Assembly (NCBI RefSeq): GCF_001922985.1
Contig: NZ_MRUH01000056.1
Coordinates: 1 to 58,498, forward strand
Direction: 5' to 3'
Length of the DNA stretch: 58,498 bases
DNA from: Teredinibacter waterburyi
GTDB taxonomy: Bacteria > Pseudomonadota > Gammaproteobacteria > Pseudomonadales > Cellvibrionaceae
Below are positions 39,673 to 47,588 of this stretch, one piece after another. The position numbers and the translations under genes were made by a program. How positions within the stretch are numbered: the stretch's first letter is position 1; each line of letters starts with the position of its first letter. The notes beneath the pieces were generated by a model. That model ran no database searches, had not been told where the DNA came from, and saw nothing but the letters and a program-made list of their open reading frames with translations.

Positions 39673-42165
39673 ATGCAACGATCTAAACTCTATTTGGCCA
39701 TGGCGGCTAGCTTAACGCTTGGCTTAGGCGCCTGTAGCGGCGACGATGGCGACAACGGCACTAACGGAACCAACGGCAGCAACGGTTCGAACGGAGCCGC
39801 CAGCATTGTTAACCAAACCGATTTACCAAAAGGCGACAGCAACTGTTTTGCCGGCGGCATTAAAATTGAAAGCGGCACAACCGAAGCCATAACCGCCACC
39901 AGCTACATTTGTAACCCAACCCAACTAGATAGCCAACACAACTTTAACCGTGTGGCCACCTTCCCGGTTTGCTTACAGCTAGACGACAGCTGCGATACCG
40001 ACACTGAAACCGTTGCCGAAATTGTTGCCGCCAGCAAAGACGGCATGACCCTTATCTACACCGACAGCCCACAAAACGCCCTAGGCTTTGTCGACATTAC
40101 CAACCCCACCATGCCGCAAGCCGCTGGCACCCTAGCACTAAGTGGCGAACCAACATCCGTAGCCGTAAAAGACGGTTACGCACTAGTTGCCGTTAACACC
40201 TCTACCGATTACATAAACGTAAGCGGCGAACTGGTAGTGGTGGAAATAGCCACACAAAGCATCGTGCGCACCATAGCCCTTAGCGGCCAGCCAGATTCCA
40301 TTGCGGTAAGCCCAGACGGAAACTTTGCCGCCATTGTTATTGAAAACGAACGCGACGAAGACCTCGGCGACGGCGCACCACCGCAAGCCCCCGCTGGCGG
40401 ATACTACATAGTAAACACCAATGGCGCCGTTGCCGATTGGCTAGCCACAGAAGGTAACTTTACCGACGTGCCCGACCTCTACACCGGCGACCCCGAACCC
40501 GAATTCGTCGACATAAACAGCAACAACATCGCCGTATTCACCATGCAGGAAAACAACCACATCGCCTTGGTAGACCTAGCCACCAACACACTTGTTAACG
40601 ACTTCTCCGCTGGCGATGTAGACCTAGAGCGCATCGACCTAGAAGATGAACGCCCCAACCAAGTGATGCAAAACCAATCACTCGACAACGTACTGCGCGA
40701 ACCAGATGGCGTTAGCTGGGTAAGCAACGATTACTTCGCCACCGCCAACGAAGGCGACCTAGATGGCGGCAGCCGCGGCTTTAGTATTTTTAACACCGCC
40801 GGTGACGTAGTGTGGGATTCTGCCGAAATGCTAGATCACCTAACCGCACGCTTTGGCCAATACCCGGACAAACGTTCCGACGCAAAAGGCAGCGAACCCG
40901 AAAACGCCGAGCTAGGTATTTTTGGCAACAACCGCTACCTATTTGTAAACTCTGAACGCGCCAGCATGGTATTTGTATTCGACCTAGCCGACCCGCGTAA
41001 CCCCGTCTACAAACAAGCACTACCTGCCGCCGCCGCCCCAGAAGGTGTAGTTGCCATACCCCAGCGCAACCTCGTAATTGCCGCCAGCGAAGAAGACAAC
41101 CGTGGCGACAAACTACGCGGTGCACTGAATATTTATCAATACCAATACGCCCCCGCACAATACCCAACACTGGCATCCGCCGATCGCGAAAATGGCTCAC
41201 CCATACCTTGGGCGGCTATGTCGGGCTTAGCCGCAGACCCAATGAACAGCAACCGTCTCTACGCCGTAGAAGACAGCTTTTTTAACGGGACTCGCATCTT
41301 CACCATTAACGTCGGGCAAACACCTGCCCTGCTAACCAACGAAATGCGTATTAAAGACAGCAACGACATCTTCGCCAGCGTAGCCACCACAATATTGGCC
41401 GACGCCAGCGTAGATGACGACGATGCAACCCGCTTAGAAGTGTTCGACAACGCCGACCTAGCCGCGATGATTAACGACGACAAAACCGTAAACATCGACG
41501 GCGAAGGCGTAGCCGTCGCAAGTGATGGCGGATTTTGGGTAGCCTCCGAAGGCGCTGGCACCATCGGCGACGACGGACGCCCCGTCAACAGCCTTAACTT
41601 TATTTTTAAAACCGACAACTACGGCGTAATTGAAGATGTAATTCAACTACCCGACGACGTAAACGCCAAGCAAATACGATTTGGTTTTGAAGGCGTAGCG
41701 GAATACAACGGCTCACTTTACGTTGCCTTCCAACGCGCATGGAAAGACGAAACCAACCCGCGTATTGGCATATACAACATAGCCGCCAAAACCTGGATAT
41801 TTGTTTACTACCCACTCGAAGCCGTAGCCTCACAAGCCGGCGGTTGGGTTGGCTTAAGCGACATATCCACAATTGCTAACGGCGAGTTCTTAATAGTAGA
41901 GCGCGACAATCAATTCGGCCCAGACGCCGCGATAAAACGCCTCTATAAAATAGACCTTTCCGCAGCAGTAGATGGCAACACCATTGTTAAAACATTAGTA
42001 CGCGACGTAACCGCCGACCTAGCAAACTTCGGCGGACTAACCCCCGAAAAAATCGAAGGCAGCGCCGTAACTGCAAATGGTGATGTGTACATTATTAATG
42101 ACAACGACGGTGTAGATGATAATAGTGGTGAGACACTGTTAATTAACCTAGGCAATATTCTTTAA
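39673..42165 (+). CDS. Lipoprotein with beta-propeller and phytase-like domains
   Basis: An 830-residue protein. The signal peptide ends in the lipobox LGAC (about Cys20), then a collagen-like low-complexity linker of Gly/Asn/Ser (GTNGTNGSNGSNGAA). The N-terminal half looks like a bladed propeller (GEPTSVAVKDGYALVAV, GQPDSIAVSPDGNFAAI). The C-terminal half (about 500-830) matches the 'esterase-like activity of phytase' domain (SGLAADPMNSNRLYAVED, NIDGEGVAVASDGGFWVASEG, FEGVAEYNGSLYVAFQ). It is probably surface-attached and acts on phosphate esters, although catalytic residues for this domain are not firmly known. A candidate Pho box lies upstream and a strong terminator downstream. Confidence 0.75.
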   Translation: MQRSKLYLAMAASLTLGLGACSGDDGDNGTNGTNGSNGSNGAASIVNQTDLPKGDSNCFAGGIKIESGTTEAITATSYICNPTQLDSQHNFNRVATFPVCLQLDDSCDTDTETVAEIVAASKDGMTLIYTDSPQNALGFVDITNPTMPQAAGTLALSGEPTSVAVKDGYALVAVNTSTDYINVSGELVVVEIATQSIVRTIALSGQPDSIAVSPDGNFAAIVIENERDEDLGDGAPPQAPAGGYYIVNTNGAVADWLATEGNFTDVPDLYTGDPEPEFVDINSNNIAVFTMQENNHIALVDLATNTLVNDFSAGDVDLERIDLEDERPNQVMQNQSLDNVLREPDGVSWVSNDYFATANEGDLDGGSRGFSIFNTAGDVVWDSAEMLDHLTARFGQYPDKRSDAKGSEPENAELGIFGNNRYLFVNSERASMVFVFDLADPRNPVYKQALPAAAAPEGVVAIPQRNLVIAASEEDNRGDKLRGALNIYQYQYAPAQYPTLASADRENGSPIPWAAMSGLAADPMNSNRLYAVEDSFFNGTRIFTINVGQTPALLTNEMRIKDSNDIFASVATTILADASVDDDDATRLEVFDNADLAAMINDDKTVNIDGEGVAVASDGGFWVASEGAGTIGDDGRPVNSLNFIFKTDNYGVIEDVIQLPDDVNAKQIRFGFEGVAEYNGSLYVAFQRAWKDETNPRIGIYNIAAKTWIFVYYPLEAVASQAGGWVGLSDISTIANGEFLIVERDNQFGPDAAIKRLYKIDLSAAVDGNTIVKTLVRDVTADLANFGGLTPEKIEGSAVTANGDVYIINDNDGVDDNSGETLLINLGNIL

Positions 42166-42314
42166 TGAAATAAGCCAAACAAAAGTTTAATAGTTACAAA
42201 GTGAACCCGACCAAATGGTCGGGTTTTTTTACATCTGGAATAAGTGGAGGTAGAGTGCAGGGAGAAATTGTTAGAAAATCGTAACTTTTTCAATGAACTT
42301 TGAGACTTTATGGG
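42164..42314 (+). repeat. Dispersed terminator repeat, copy A
   Basis: About 151 bp starting at the stop codon of the phytase-like gene. It shares with copies at 54305 and 55981 the start AATGAAATAAG, a terminator hairpin, TTTTTTACA and the end TTTGAGACTTTATGGG. In this copy the hairpin is AACCCGACCA/TGGTCGGGTT. The second small hairpin seen in the other copies is lost here. Confidence 0.75.
42204..42230 (+). terminator. Rho-independent terminator inside repeat copy A
   Basis: A 9-10-bp stem, AACCCGACCA (42204-42213) with TGGTCGGGTT (42216-42225), running into a tract of seven T. It terminates the phytase-like gene. Confidence 0.88.
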
Positions 42315-42446
42315 AGGGCGTGATATTAATTTAGACGGTGGGGCCACCAAGCAGTCGCCCAACAAGTGTGCGATCACGTTTAGTCAGTCTCGCATAACAG
42401 GCGCCCCACCTCACACTCTACGCAGCAATCATTTTTATATTTTGCT

Positions 42447-42613
42447 ATGCACGTAAGGGAGACTATGGTTGAGGAAAGCTACTATGGCTATGGATGGGTT
42501 ACTGAAACTTTACCTAAGGAAAAAAAGTAATTTGGCATAACGGTGGGAATGGTATTTTCAGCGCCGATGTGAGGTACTATCCATCATCAAACATATTAGC
42601 GCTGCCGCCCTGA
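42447..42613 (+). pseudogene. Frameshifted remnant of a serine beta-lactamase-family hydrolase
   Basis: In one frame the sequence reads SYYGYGWVTETLPKEKK and then stops. In the next frame it continues as VIWHNGGNGIFSADVRYYP, ending at TGA 42611-42613. Together these match the C-terminal Y-G-Y-G-W plus H-N-G-G-N-G-I-F-x-A-D segment of PF00144 serine hydrolases. The break sits in a run of seven A (42520-42526), a typical slippage site. No N-terminal part with SxxK is present, so this is a relic. A 21-codon ORF at 42465-42530 is part of it and not a real gene. Confidence 0.75.
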
Positions 42614-42660
42614 TGTTACCCCACCCATCTTAAAGCTAAAAACTAGGACAGCAATCACAC

Positions 42661-43638
42661 ATGAACGAAAGAAATCAAGCGTTTGATGCTACAAAAGGGT
42701 TTTTAATAATCCTAGTCATAATGGGACATGTTCTACTAGGTTCAATCTCAGAAAATTTAGGCCGAGAAGTAATTTACTTTTTTCATATGCCTATTTTCCT
42801 TGCAATTACTGGATACTTCACAAAGAGAACATTAATTAATAAGAGTATTGCTGAAATCCTGTTAAAGTATAAATACAGGATGATTCTACCCTTTATTTAT
42901 GCTTTCGCATTTTACACAACATTAGCGCTAATCAGAATCCATATTAGCGAAGGATTAGAAATAAAACATTTCACATATAGAATATTGTATCCTTTTTATC
43001 ACTTATGGTATGTCCCTGCCGTCATAATATTCGCTTTCTATACGAAATCCCTAGAGAGAATAGGATGCAAGACCTCAGCACTTATTGTTTCTTGTTTCTT
43101 TTTTTTAACCATTATTTTTGAGGGTTTAGAACCAAACATCAGTGACAGCATATGGTACGAAAGTCTTGGCGATAAGCGTTTCTATTATTTTTTCACATAC
43201 TACTTTTGTGGTTATTACCTTTCATCAAGAAAGTTATCTTTAAACAAAGACATCGTTGCCTTTCTATTTCTTGTAGGAATCACCCTGTATGGCTATTCTA
43301 CAAACGACTTGTTGGTTGGTCTAGGCAAGACAGTAGCCAACATTAGTATTATCATAATACTTTTTTCACTACTCGAACATTCAAATTATAAAAGCAGCTT
43401 TTTAGAAAAGATTGGTAGAGTATCATTACCTATTTATCTATGGCATGTCGCACCCCTACTTATTTTAAAGAATCTCCCAATATCAGAATCCATGTATTAT
43501 TCAGTTTCAACAATTTTTTTCATCTTATTTATATATTTATTTGTCGCTTACGAGGGAAAGTCAACCCTTACAAACAAATATATCTACGGGGTTTCGCCAG
43601 ATCTAGCAGCATCCACCAAGCGCGACAATAGAAGCTGA
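42661..43638 (+). CDS. Membrane acyltransferase (acyltransferase-3 / OafA-NodX type)
   Basis: A 325-residue protein with about ten membrane helices. The N-terminus AFDATKGFLIILVIMGHVLL carries the conserved His of acyltransferase-3 enzymes (usually R-x-x-A-x-x-x-V-x-x-x-H), FHMPIFLAITGYF is the second motif, and YHLWYVPAVIIF the third (H-L-W-F-L). Members transfer acetyl or other acyl groups to sugars of exopolysaccharide, lipopolysaccharide or Nod factors. The gene is clearly more AT-rich than its neighbours, consistent with recent transfer. It has no glycosyltransferase neighbours, so the acceptor is unknown. Confidence 0.85.
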   Translation: MNERNQAFDATKGFLIILVIMGHVLLGSISENLGREVIYFFHMPIFLAITGYFTKRTLINKSIAEILLKYKYRMILPFIYAFAFYTTLALIRIHISEGLEIKHFTYRILYPFYHLWYVPAVIIFAFYTKSLERIGCKTSALIVSCFFFLTIIFEGLEPNISDSIWYESLGDKRFYYFFTYYFCGYYLSSRKLSLNKDIVAFLFLVGITLYGYSTNDLLVGLGKTVANISIIIILFSLLEHSNYKSSFLEKIGRVSLPIYLWHVAPLLILKNLPISESMYYSVSTIFFILFIYLFVAYEGKSTLTNKYIYGVSPDLAASTKRDNRS

Positions 43639-43990
43639 GTGAGTCAAATACTATAAAAGTTTCTGTAGATTTTAACTCAGATGATGTTTTAGAGGTTTCT
43701 GGTGGCCAGACAATTTCGAAAATAGTTTTTGCCTAACAACACGCTCAGCCGCGCAAGCATAAAAAAATGGGACAATATATGGCGACAGCCAACAATACCT
43801 AGGAATATAATTATCAAACTGCTTCTGTTAAGAATAGACCTTCGCAGAGATACTACGGAAGCCCCAACTTTAAGCAAAGCGACCTAGGGATTTCCAAACA
43901 TTACAGCATAAGAATGCAATCAAAAATATAGACGGTCATACGTTAAGAACATGACAATAAAATAACTACACGCAACGATAAAGTGCAACT
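43639..43990. other. Intergenic stretch without a recognisable gene
   Basis: This 352-base AT-rich stretch holds no conserved ORF or clear terminator. GCCTAACAACACGCTCAGCC (43731-43750) looks like the 5' half of an integron attC site, but no matching 3' arm follows, so it could at most be a broken site. Confidence 0.4.
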
Positions 43991-44350
43991 ATGAATAAAA
44001 AATCTACCTTCGATCAAGTTCGCGCCGAGCAGCTTAAATACAACGCCAAGCGAGCCTCAGGCTATCGAGAGCAAGCGCTGAAACTCTTCCCCCATATTTG
44101 TGGTCGTTGCGCACGGGAGTTTTCCGGTAAGAATCTACCAGAGTTAACCGTGCACCATGTCGATCACAACCATGACAACAACCCAACGGACGGCAGTAAT
44201 TGGGAGCTGTTGTGCCTATACTGCCACGATGAGGAACACTCCAAATTCGAAAATCTCGTTCGTTATGGCAGCAGTAAAAAAAGTGAGCAGGCTCCAGCAA
44301 CCCACAACCCCTTTGCAGACTTAAAGGAACAAATGAATAAGAAGAAATAG
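43991..44350 (+). CDS. yajD: HNH nuclease YajD-like
   Basis: A 119-residue protein with one HNH domain: CGRCAREF and LLCLYCHDEEH supply two Cys pairs for zinc, and LTVHHVDHNHDNNPTDGSNWELL is the HNH active-site core. This is the YajD type, a small putative endonuclease found on the chromosomes of many Gammaproteobacteria, with a short basic tail. Its cellular role is not known. It lies outside any phage or restriction context here. Confidence 0.85.
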   Translation: MNKKSTFDQVRAEQLKYNAKRASGYREQALKLFPHICGRCAREFSGKNLPELTVHHVDHNHDNNPTDGSNWELLCLYCHDEEHSKFENLVRYGSSKKSEQAPATHNPFADLKEQMNKKK

Positions 44351-44656
44351 TTCTACAGTAGCTTTTTTTCAACAATTCGAACGACCTAAAAATAGGCCCC
44401 TTTAGATTAGCTTAATCACATAGCGTCCAAGCTAGTGTTACCAATGGCACCCTTCTCGATAGCCTAGCTTAGTGGCGGCACGCAAACATTACGCTGGCGT
44501 CTTTTTCATCCGCAACCTATCAGCAAATATTTTTAGGGTCCAGCTGTATGCTCGACCTGAACACATACAATTCTTCCGTTGACATAGTTAGACACCTAAC
44601 TATAATACCCGCTATCGGCTTAAGCTGACCAGTATCAAATTAATGGGGGGGGTAAG
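44351..44656 (+). other. Intergenic stretch before marR
   Basis: A 306-base region. After yajD a small CTAAAAATAGG-type inverted repeat (about 44385-44395) and a T-run (44360-44368) are the only terminator-like elements. The right part carries the promoter/operator described separately. No small gene is apparent. Confidence 0.5.
44579..44606 (+). promoter_or_regulatory. Consensus promoter with SlyA/MarR-like operator
   Basis: TTGACA (44579-44584) and TATAAT (44601-44606) are both perfect sigma-70 hexamers, separated by 16 bp. The spacer plus the first two bases of the -10 form the perfect palindrome TAGTTAG-ACAC-CTAACTA (44585-44602), containing TTAG-N4-CTAA as in SlyA sites (TTAGCAAGCTAA). 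A MarR dimer bound here would block RNA polymerase, which indicates autorepression of the marR-GH10 operon. Confidence 0.85.
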
Positions 44657-45097
44657 GTGTCGCAACAAGATCCTGTTTTTGAGTTTTTCCGGAGCATCAA
44701 CATCATCCAAAGCCTTTCCCAGGCTCGGGTAGAGCAAGCGCTTCCCGGCGAGATGCTGCTATCTCATTTTGGGGTGTTGAATCATTTGTCTGTGCCAGAT
44801 AGAGAGCCGACCCCAGCTGAACTCGCCGATTCATTTCAAGTCAAGCGACCAAGTATGACCAATACAATCAACAAGCTGGAGCGAATGGGGTTTGTGCGTG
44901 TCAGGCCGGACCCAACCGATGGCCGCTCAAAGCGAGTTTCGATAACAACCGCCGGCGTAAAAGCGCACCTAGCGGCGAGAAACGCAATGCCACCAGTGTT
45001 TAGAGACCTTGTAGATGAGTTTGGAGTAGAGGCGTTTGTGGCCTTGTTGCCTCAGCTGCAAGCCATAAAACAATTTTTAGATACCCACCGAAAATAG
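44657..45097 (+). CDS. MarR-family transcriptional regulator
   Basis: A 146-residue regulator with a winged helix: LADSFQVKRPSMTNTINKLERMGFVRVRPDPTDGRSKRVSITTAG contains the recognition helix and the conserved wing D-P-x-D-x-R-S-K-x-V. It starts at GTG 44657, preceded by a G-rich ribosome site. It is the first gene after a near-perfect promoter with a MarR-type palindrome and is 37 bases upstream of the GH10 gene, so it probably represses both. The ligand could be a phenolic acid or sugar compound released from plant cell walls, but this is inference. Confidence 0.9.
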   Translation: MSQQDPVFEFFRSINIIQSLSQARVEQALPGEMLLSHFGVLNHLSVPDREPTPAELADSFQVKRPSMTNTINKLERMGFVRVRPDPTDGRSKRVSITTAGVKAHLAARNAMPPVFRDLVDEFGVEAFVALLPQLQAIKQFLDTHRK

Positions 45098-45134
45098 GTG
45101 ATTTTATGTATCAAACTTTAGGAGGAAGTATTCG

Positions 45135-46328
45135 GTGATTTATCTTGGCCTATGTATTGCGAGCCTGCTCGTAGCATTACTCAGTCTGGTTGGAATGTTT
45201 TTTAGGCGAACGCGCTCAAACGCATTCAAATTGTTTGTTGGGTCTGTGTTGGTTGCTGTAGTGAGTGCATTGTGGATCTATTACCCACGAGAATACATCC
45301 GCAGTTATTTAGCGTCGGTGCCAGAAACGGTATCGCTTGGAAATAAGGCTAGCTTGGCAGGGGTTAATGTCGGCGCCGCCGTGCGCGACATGAATCAGCT
45401 CAACGATAGCCGCTATCTGCAGTTGTACAACTCCGTCACACCGGAAAACGCTCTGAAGCTCGGCCGAGTTATGACCGACCTAGATACACAAACCTACGAT
45501 TTTGAAGAAGCCGATGCTCTGGTCAACCACGCCTTAGCAATGGGCTTGAACGTTCGCGGCCATGCCTTGGTATTTGGTAAAGCCTCAGACATGTTTAAAT
45601 CGCCCGACTTAGATGCCTGGCTAGAACAGTACCCAGAAACACAGCGGTCAGCGATGTTAACGCAATTAATGCGCCAACACATTAGCGTAATGCTCCAACA
45701 TTATCGTGGCCGAATCCACACCTGGGACGTTGTAAACGAAGTGCTCGATTTGTTTGGTAACGGCAATATTGAAAAAAATGTTTTCCAACGATACGTGGGC
45801 GAAGACTACATTGAAATCGCCCTTCGCACGGCCAAAGAGGCGGACGAGACAATAAAAATAGTATTGAACGAACAGTTGAATAACTACACTGATAATCGTG
45901 CCGAAGCTTTTTTTGAGTTAATAAAATCACTAGTTGAACGTGGCGTTCCGCTTGATGGAGTTGGCCTACAAGCGCACAACTTGTACAGCCTAACACCCCC
46001 GCATACCCTTAAAGCCTACATGAAACGCTTTGCAGCACTTGGCTTGTCGGTAGAAATTACAGAGTTAGAAGCCCGCTTAAAACTGTTCAGTAATTTTGAC
46101 GACCCCTATCTCGCGCAGGGCAAATTTTATCGTGACATTACCCAGCAATGCTTAGACGTGAAGGCCTGTTTAGGCGTTACATTTTGGGGGTACAGCGATG
46201 AAACGAGCTGGATGAACGAACTGCCCTATTTATTTCCTGTGCCGAACGAGCCTTACCTATTGGATATAAATAGGAAAGTTAAGCCTGCGGTTAGCCTAAT
46301 CGAAAGCTTGTTCGACTCAAATAGATAG
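45135..46328 (+). CDS. Membrane-anchored GH10 xylanase-like enzyme
   Basis: A 397-residue protein with two N-terminal membrane helices (about 1-22 and 31-50) instead of a cleavable signal, followed by a GH10 barrel. Catalytic elements seen are HTWDVVNEVLDLFG (acid/base Glu) and VEITELEARL (nucleophile Glu; TELD is usual). TPENALKLGRVM corresponds to the E-N-x-x-K-W strand of GH10, and VTFWGYSDETSW is near the end. The usual WHxQ motif is replaced by GHALVFGKASDMF, so the -1 subsite is altered and the substrate may not be plain xylan. The start is GTG 45135, with AGGAGG 9 nt upstream. Confidence 0.82.
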   Translation: MIYLGLCIASLLVALLSLVGMFFRRTRSNAFKLFVGSVLVAVVSALWIYYPREYIRSYLASVPETVSLGNKASLAGVNVGAAVRDMNQLNDSRYLQLYNSVTPENALKLGRVMTDLDTQTYDFEEADALVNHALAMGLNVRGHALVFGKASDMFKSPDLDAWLEQYPETQRSAMLTQLMRQHISVMLQHYRGRIHTWDVVNEVLDLFGNGNIEKNVFQRYVGEDYIEIALRTAKEADETIKIVLNEQLNNYTDNRAEAFFELIKSLVERGVPLDGVGLQAHNLYSLTPPHTLKAYMKRFAALGLSVEITELEARLKLFSNFDDPYLAQGKFYRDITQQCLDVKACLGVTFWGYSDETSWMNELPYLFPVPNEPYLLDINRKVKPAVSLIESLFDSNR

Positions 46329-46352
46329 CGCTACCGCTAGCAATGTGTTTTT

Positions 46353-46383
46353 GAGTACGACTGCTTCGTCGCTAGCGTACTTT
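46353..46383 (+). terminator. Hairpin between the GH10 and DUF4405 genes
   Basis: AGTACGAC (46354-46361) pairs with GTCG..CGTACT (46368-46381), with one bulge, 25 bases after the GH10 stop. A weak T-rich tract (TTTCAGTGTTT) follows. It may be a leaky terminator that lowers expression of the next gene. Confidence 0.4.
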
Positions 46384-46428
46384 CAGTGTTTACAGTAAAA
46401 AAGATTAAAATAGTAAAGGAATATGATA

Positions 46429-47457
46429 ATGAGAATTTCAGCAACGATGGTGCTATCGGTTAGCTTTTTGGGGCTATTGGTTACCGGTATCTTAATGTAC
46501 ATCACACCCTACGATTTCTTCACCTCATCATTACACGTATGGTCGGCGCTACTGGTTATATTGAGCATTTGCTTACACTTCAAAAATAATTGGAAACCGT
46601 ATAAATCTTATTTTAAAAAGCAGTCGGGAAAGCGCGCATTTTCCGCAATAATTGTTGTAATTGTGGTTGTTATGGTCGGCTTACTGTTCGATAGAGCGCC
46701 GTTCACAAGCTTGCCAATATTTGGTGACCAGCTGCGGAAATCTGCAAGTGTAGCAACCGATAGTTTTGTTAGTATCGATGTAAGCCATGACCACAAAGGC
46801 AACAAATTATCTTTATTTGCAAAGGCGGGAGCGGATTATGAATCTGAAAAAAAATCCATCTTAGGCGGTTTAATCACCTACACCTCCACTCCACAAATGG
46901 CAGTATGGGTAGAAACACTCGAAGGTGAATACGTCAAAACGCTTTACCTAACGGGTAAGCTAGCGAACTCCAGTTTTAGAAATTCCGATTTCAGTGATGA
47001 AGTAGTACGGCGTCCAGAAGCGTTACCTCACTGGATGCACAAACGAAACGTTAAGGCGAGCGACGGCCTACTCCCCCCCGACCCAGACAATAACGAATTC
47101 GATGGCATAACCGCTGCAACTCCCCTTGGCTCCCATGAATTGACAATGGCGCTGGGCGTTTTAGATAAATACCGTTTAAAAATAGAAGTGAATCGCACCT
47201 ACGATTTTAATGAATACTACAGCAAAGACCGCTTTCCCGACGATGCCATCTATAGCGGCAACGGCTCTTCCGGTCAACCGTCGTTAATTTACGAAGCGGT
47301 AATCAACACCAAAGAAAACGGGCGCTATCTGTTGGATCTTATCGGGCACGGGCATCATTCTGGTAAAAATGGTGAGTTGTATTCAGACTTGAAAAATATA
47401 ACCACCGCGAAAAACCTATTTGATTTCTTTATGGTGAATGTTCTTGTGAGTAAATAG
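46429..47457 (+). CDS. Membrane protein with DUF4405-like and DUF2271-like parts
   Basis: About 342 residues. The N-terminus (residues 1-60: two helices, GLLVTGILMYITPYDFF, LHVWSALLVILSICLHFKNN) matches DUF4405, a haem-binding-cytochrome-like two-helix module. A third helix (73-92) leads into a periplasmic domain with QMAVWVETLEGEYVKTLYL, DGITAATPLGSHELTMALG and YRLKIEVNRTYDFNEYY, similar to DUF2271 found with PepSY/ApbE flavin-transfer systems. A role in membrane electron transfer is inferred only. The second ATG (46429) is chosen because AAAGGA is 8 nt upstream; the first (46423) is only 2 nt away. Confidence 0.65.
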   Translation: MRISATMVLSVSFLGLLVTGILMYITPYDFFTSSLHVWSALLVILSICLHFKNNWKPYKSYFKKQSGKRAFSAIIVVIVVVMVGLLFDRAPFTSLPIFGDQLRKSASVATDSFVSIDVSHDHKGNKLSLFAKAGADYESEKKSILGGLITYTSTPQMAVWVETLEGEYVKTLYLTGKLANSSFRNSDFSDEVVRRPEALPHWMHKRNVKASDGLLPPDPDNNEFDGITAATPLGSHELTMALGVLDKYRLKIEVNRTYDFNEYYSKDRFPDDAIYSGNGSSGQPSLIYEAVINTKENGRYLLDLIGHGHHSGKNGELYSDLKNITTAKNLFDFFMVNVLVSK

Positions 47458-47493
47458 TTAGAATTGTATAGCCGCATCTGTATAGCTATGTGC

Positions 47494-47545
47494 GTAAGCG
47501 TCCGTTACAGTGCGGCTAAATATTCTTCGGGTTGGCTAGTGCTAG
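47494..47545 (-). pseudogene. Vestigial duplicate of the neighbouring lipoprotein gene's 3' part
   Basis: About 52 bases here align at about 80% identity with 47646-47700 inside the downstream lipoprotein gene. In the minus frame it still encodes PEEYLAAL, matching PDEYLAALY, but a 2-base deletion then shifts the frame. It is what remains of a tandem paralogue. Confidence 0.65.
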
Positions 47546-47588
47546 CTGTAAGCACAGGCGTTTTTAGATCTAGGGACCAAGCAAGGGG

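Noticed and set aside
39727-39800. GGCAGCAACGGT-like repeats considered as a CRISPR or VNTR
   Set aside because: They are codons of a Gly/Asn/Ser linker in the phytase-like lipoprotein, without regular spacers.
42338-42412. Inverted repeat GGTGGGGC ... GCCCCACC with GCCCAAC inside, considered as attC
   Set aside because: Core-site spacing and L-box pairing do not fit; probably chance or part of the decayed DNA next to repeat A.
42465-42530. A 21-codon ORF with a ribosome-site-like GGGAG
   Set aside because: The peptide is the C-terminal motif of a serine hydrolase and continues in the next frame, so it belongs to a pseudogene.
43731-43755. Half attC-like sequence (GCCTAACAACACGCTCAGCC) after the acyltransferase gene
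   Set aside because: No pairing 3' arm or GTTRRRY core site lies within 150 bases on either strand, so it was not called as a site.
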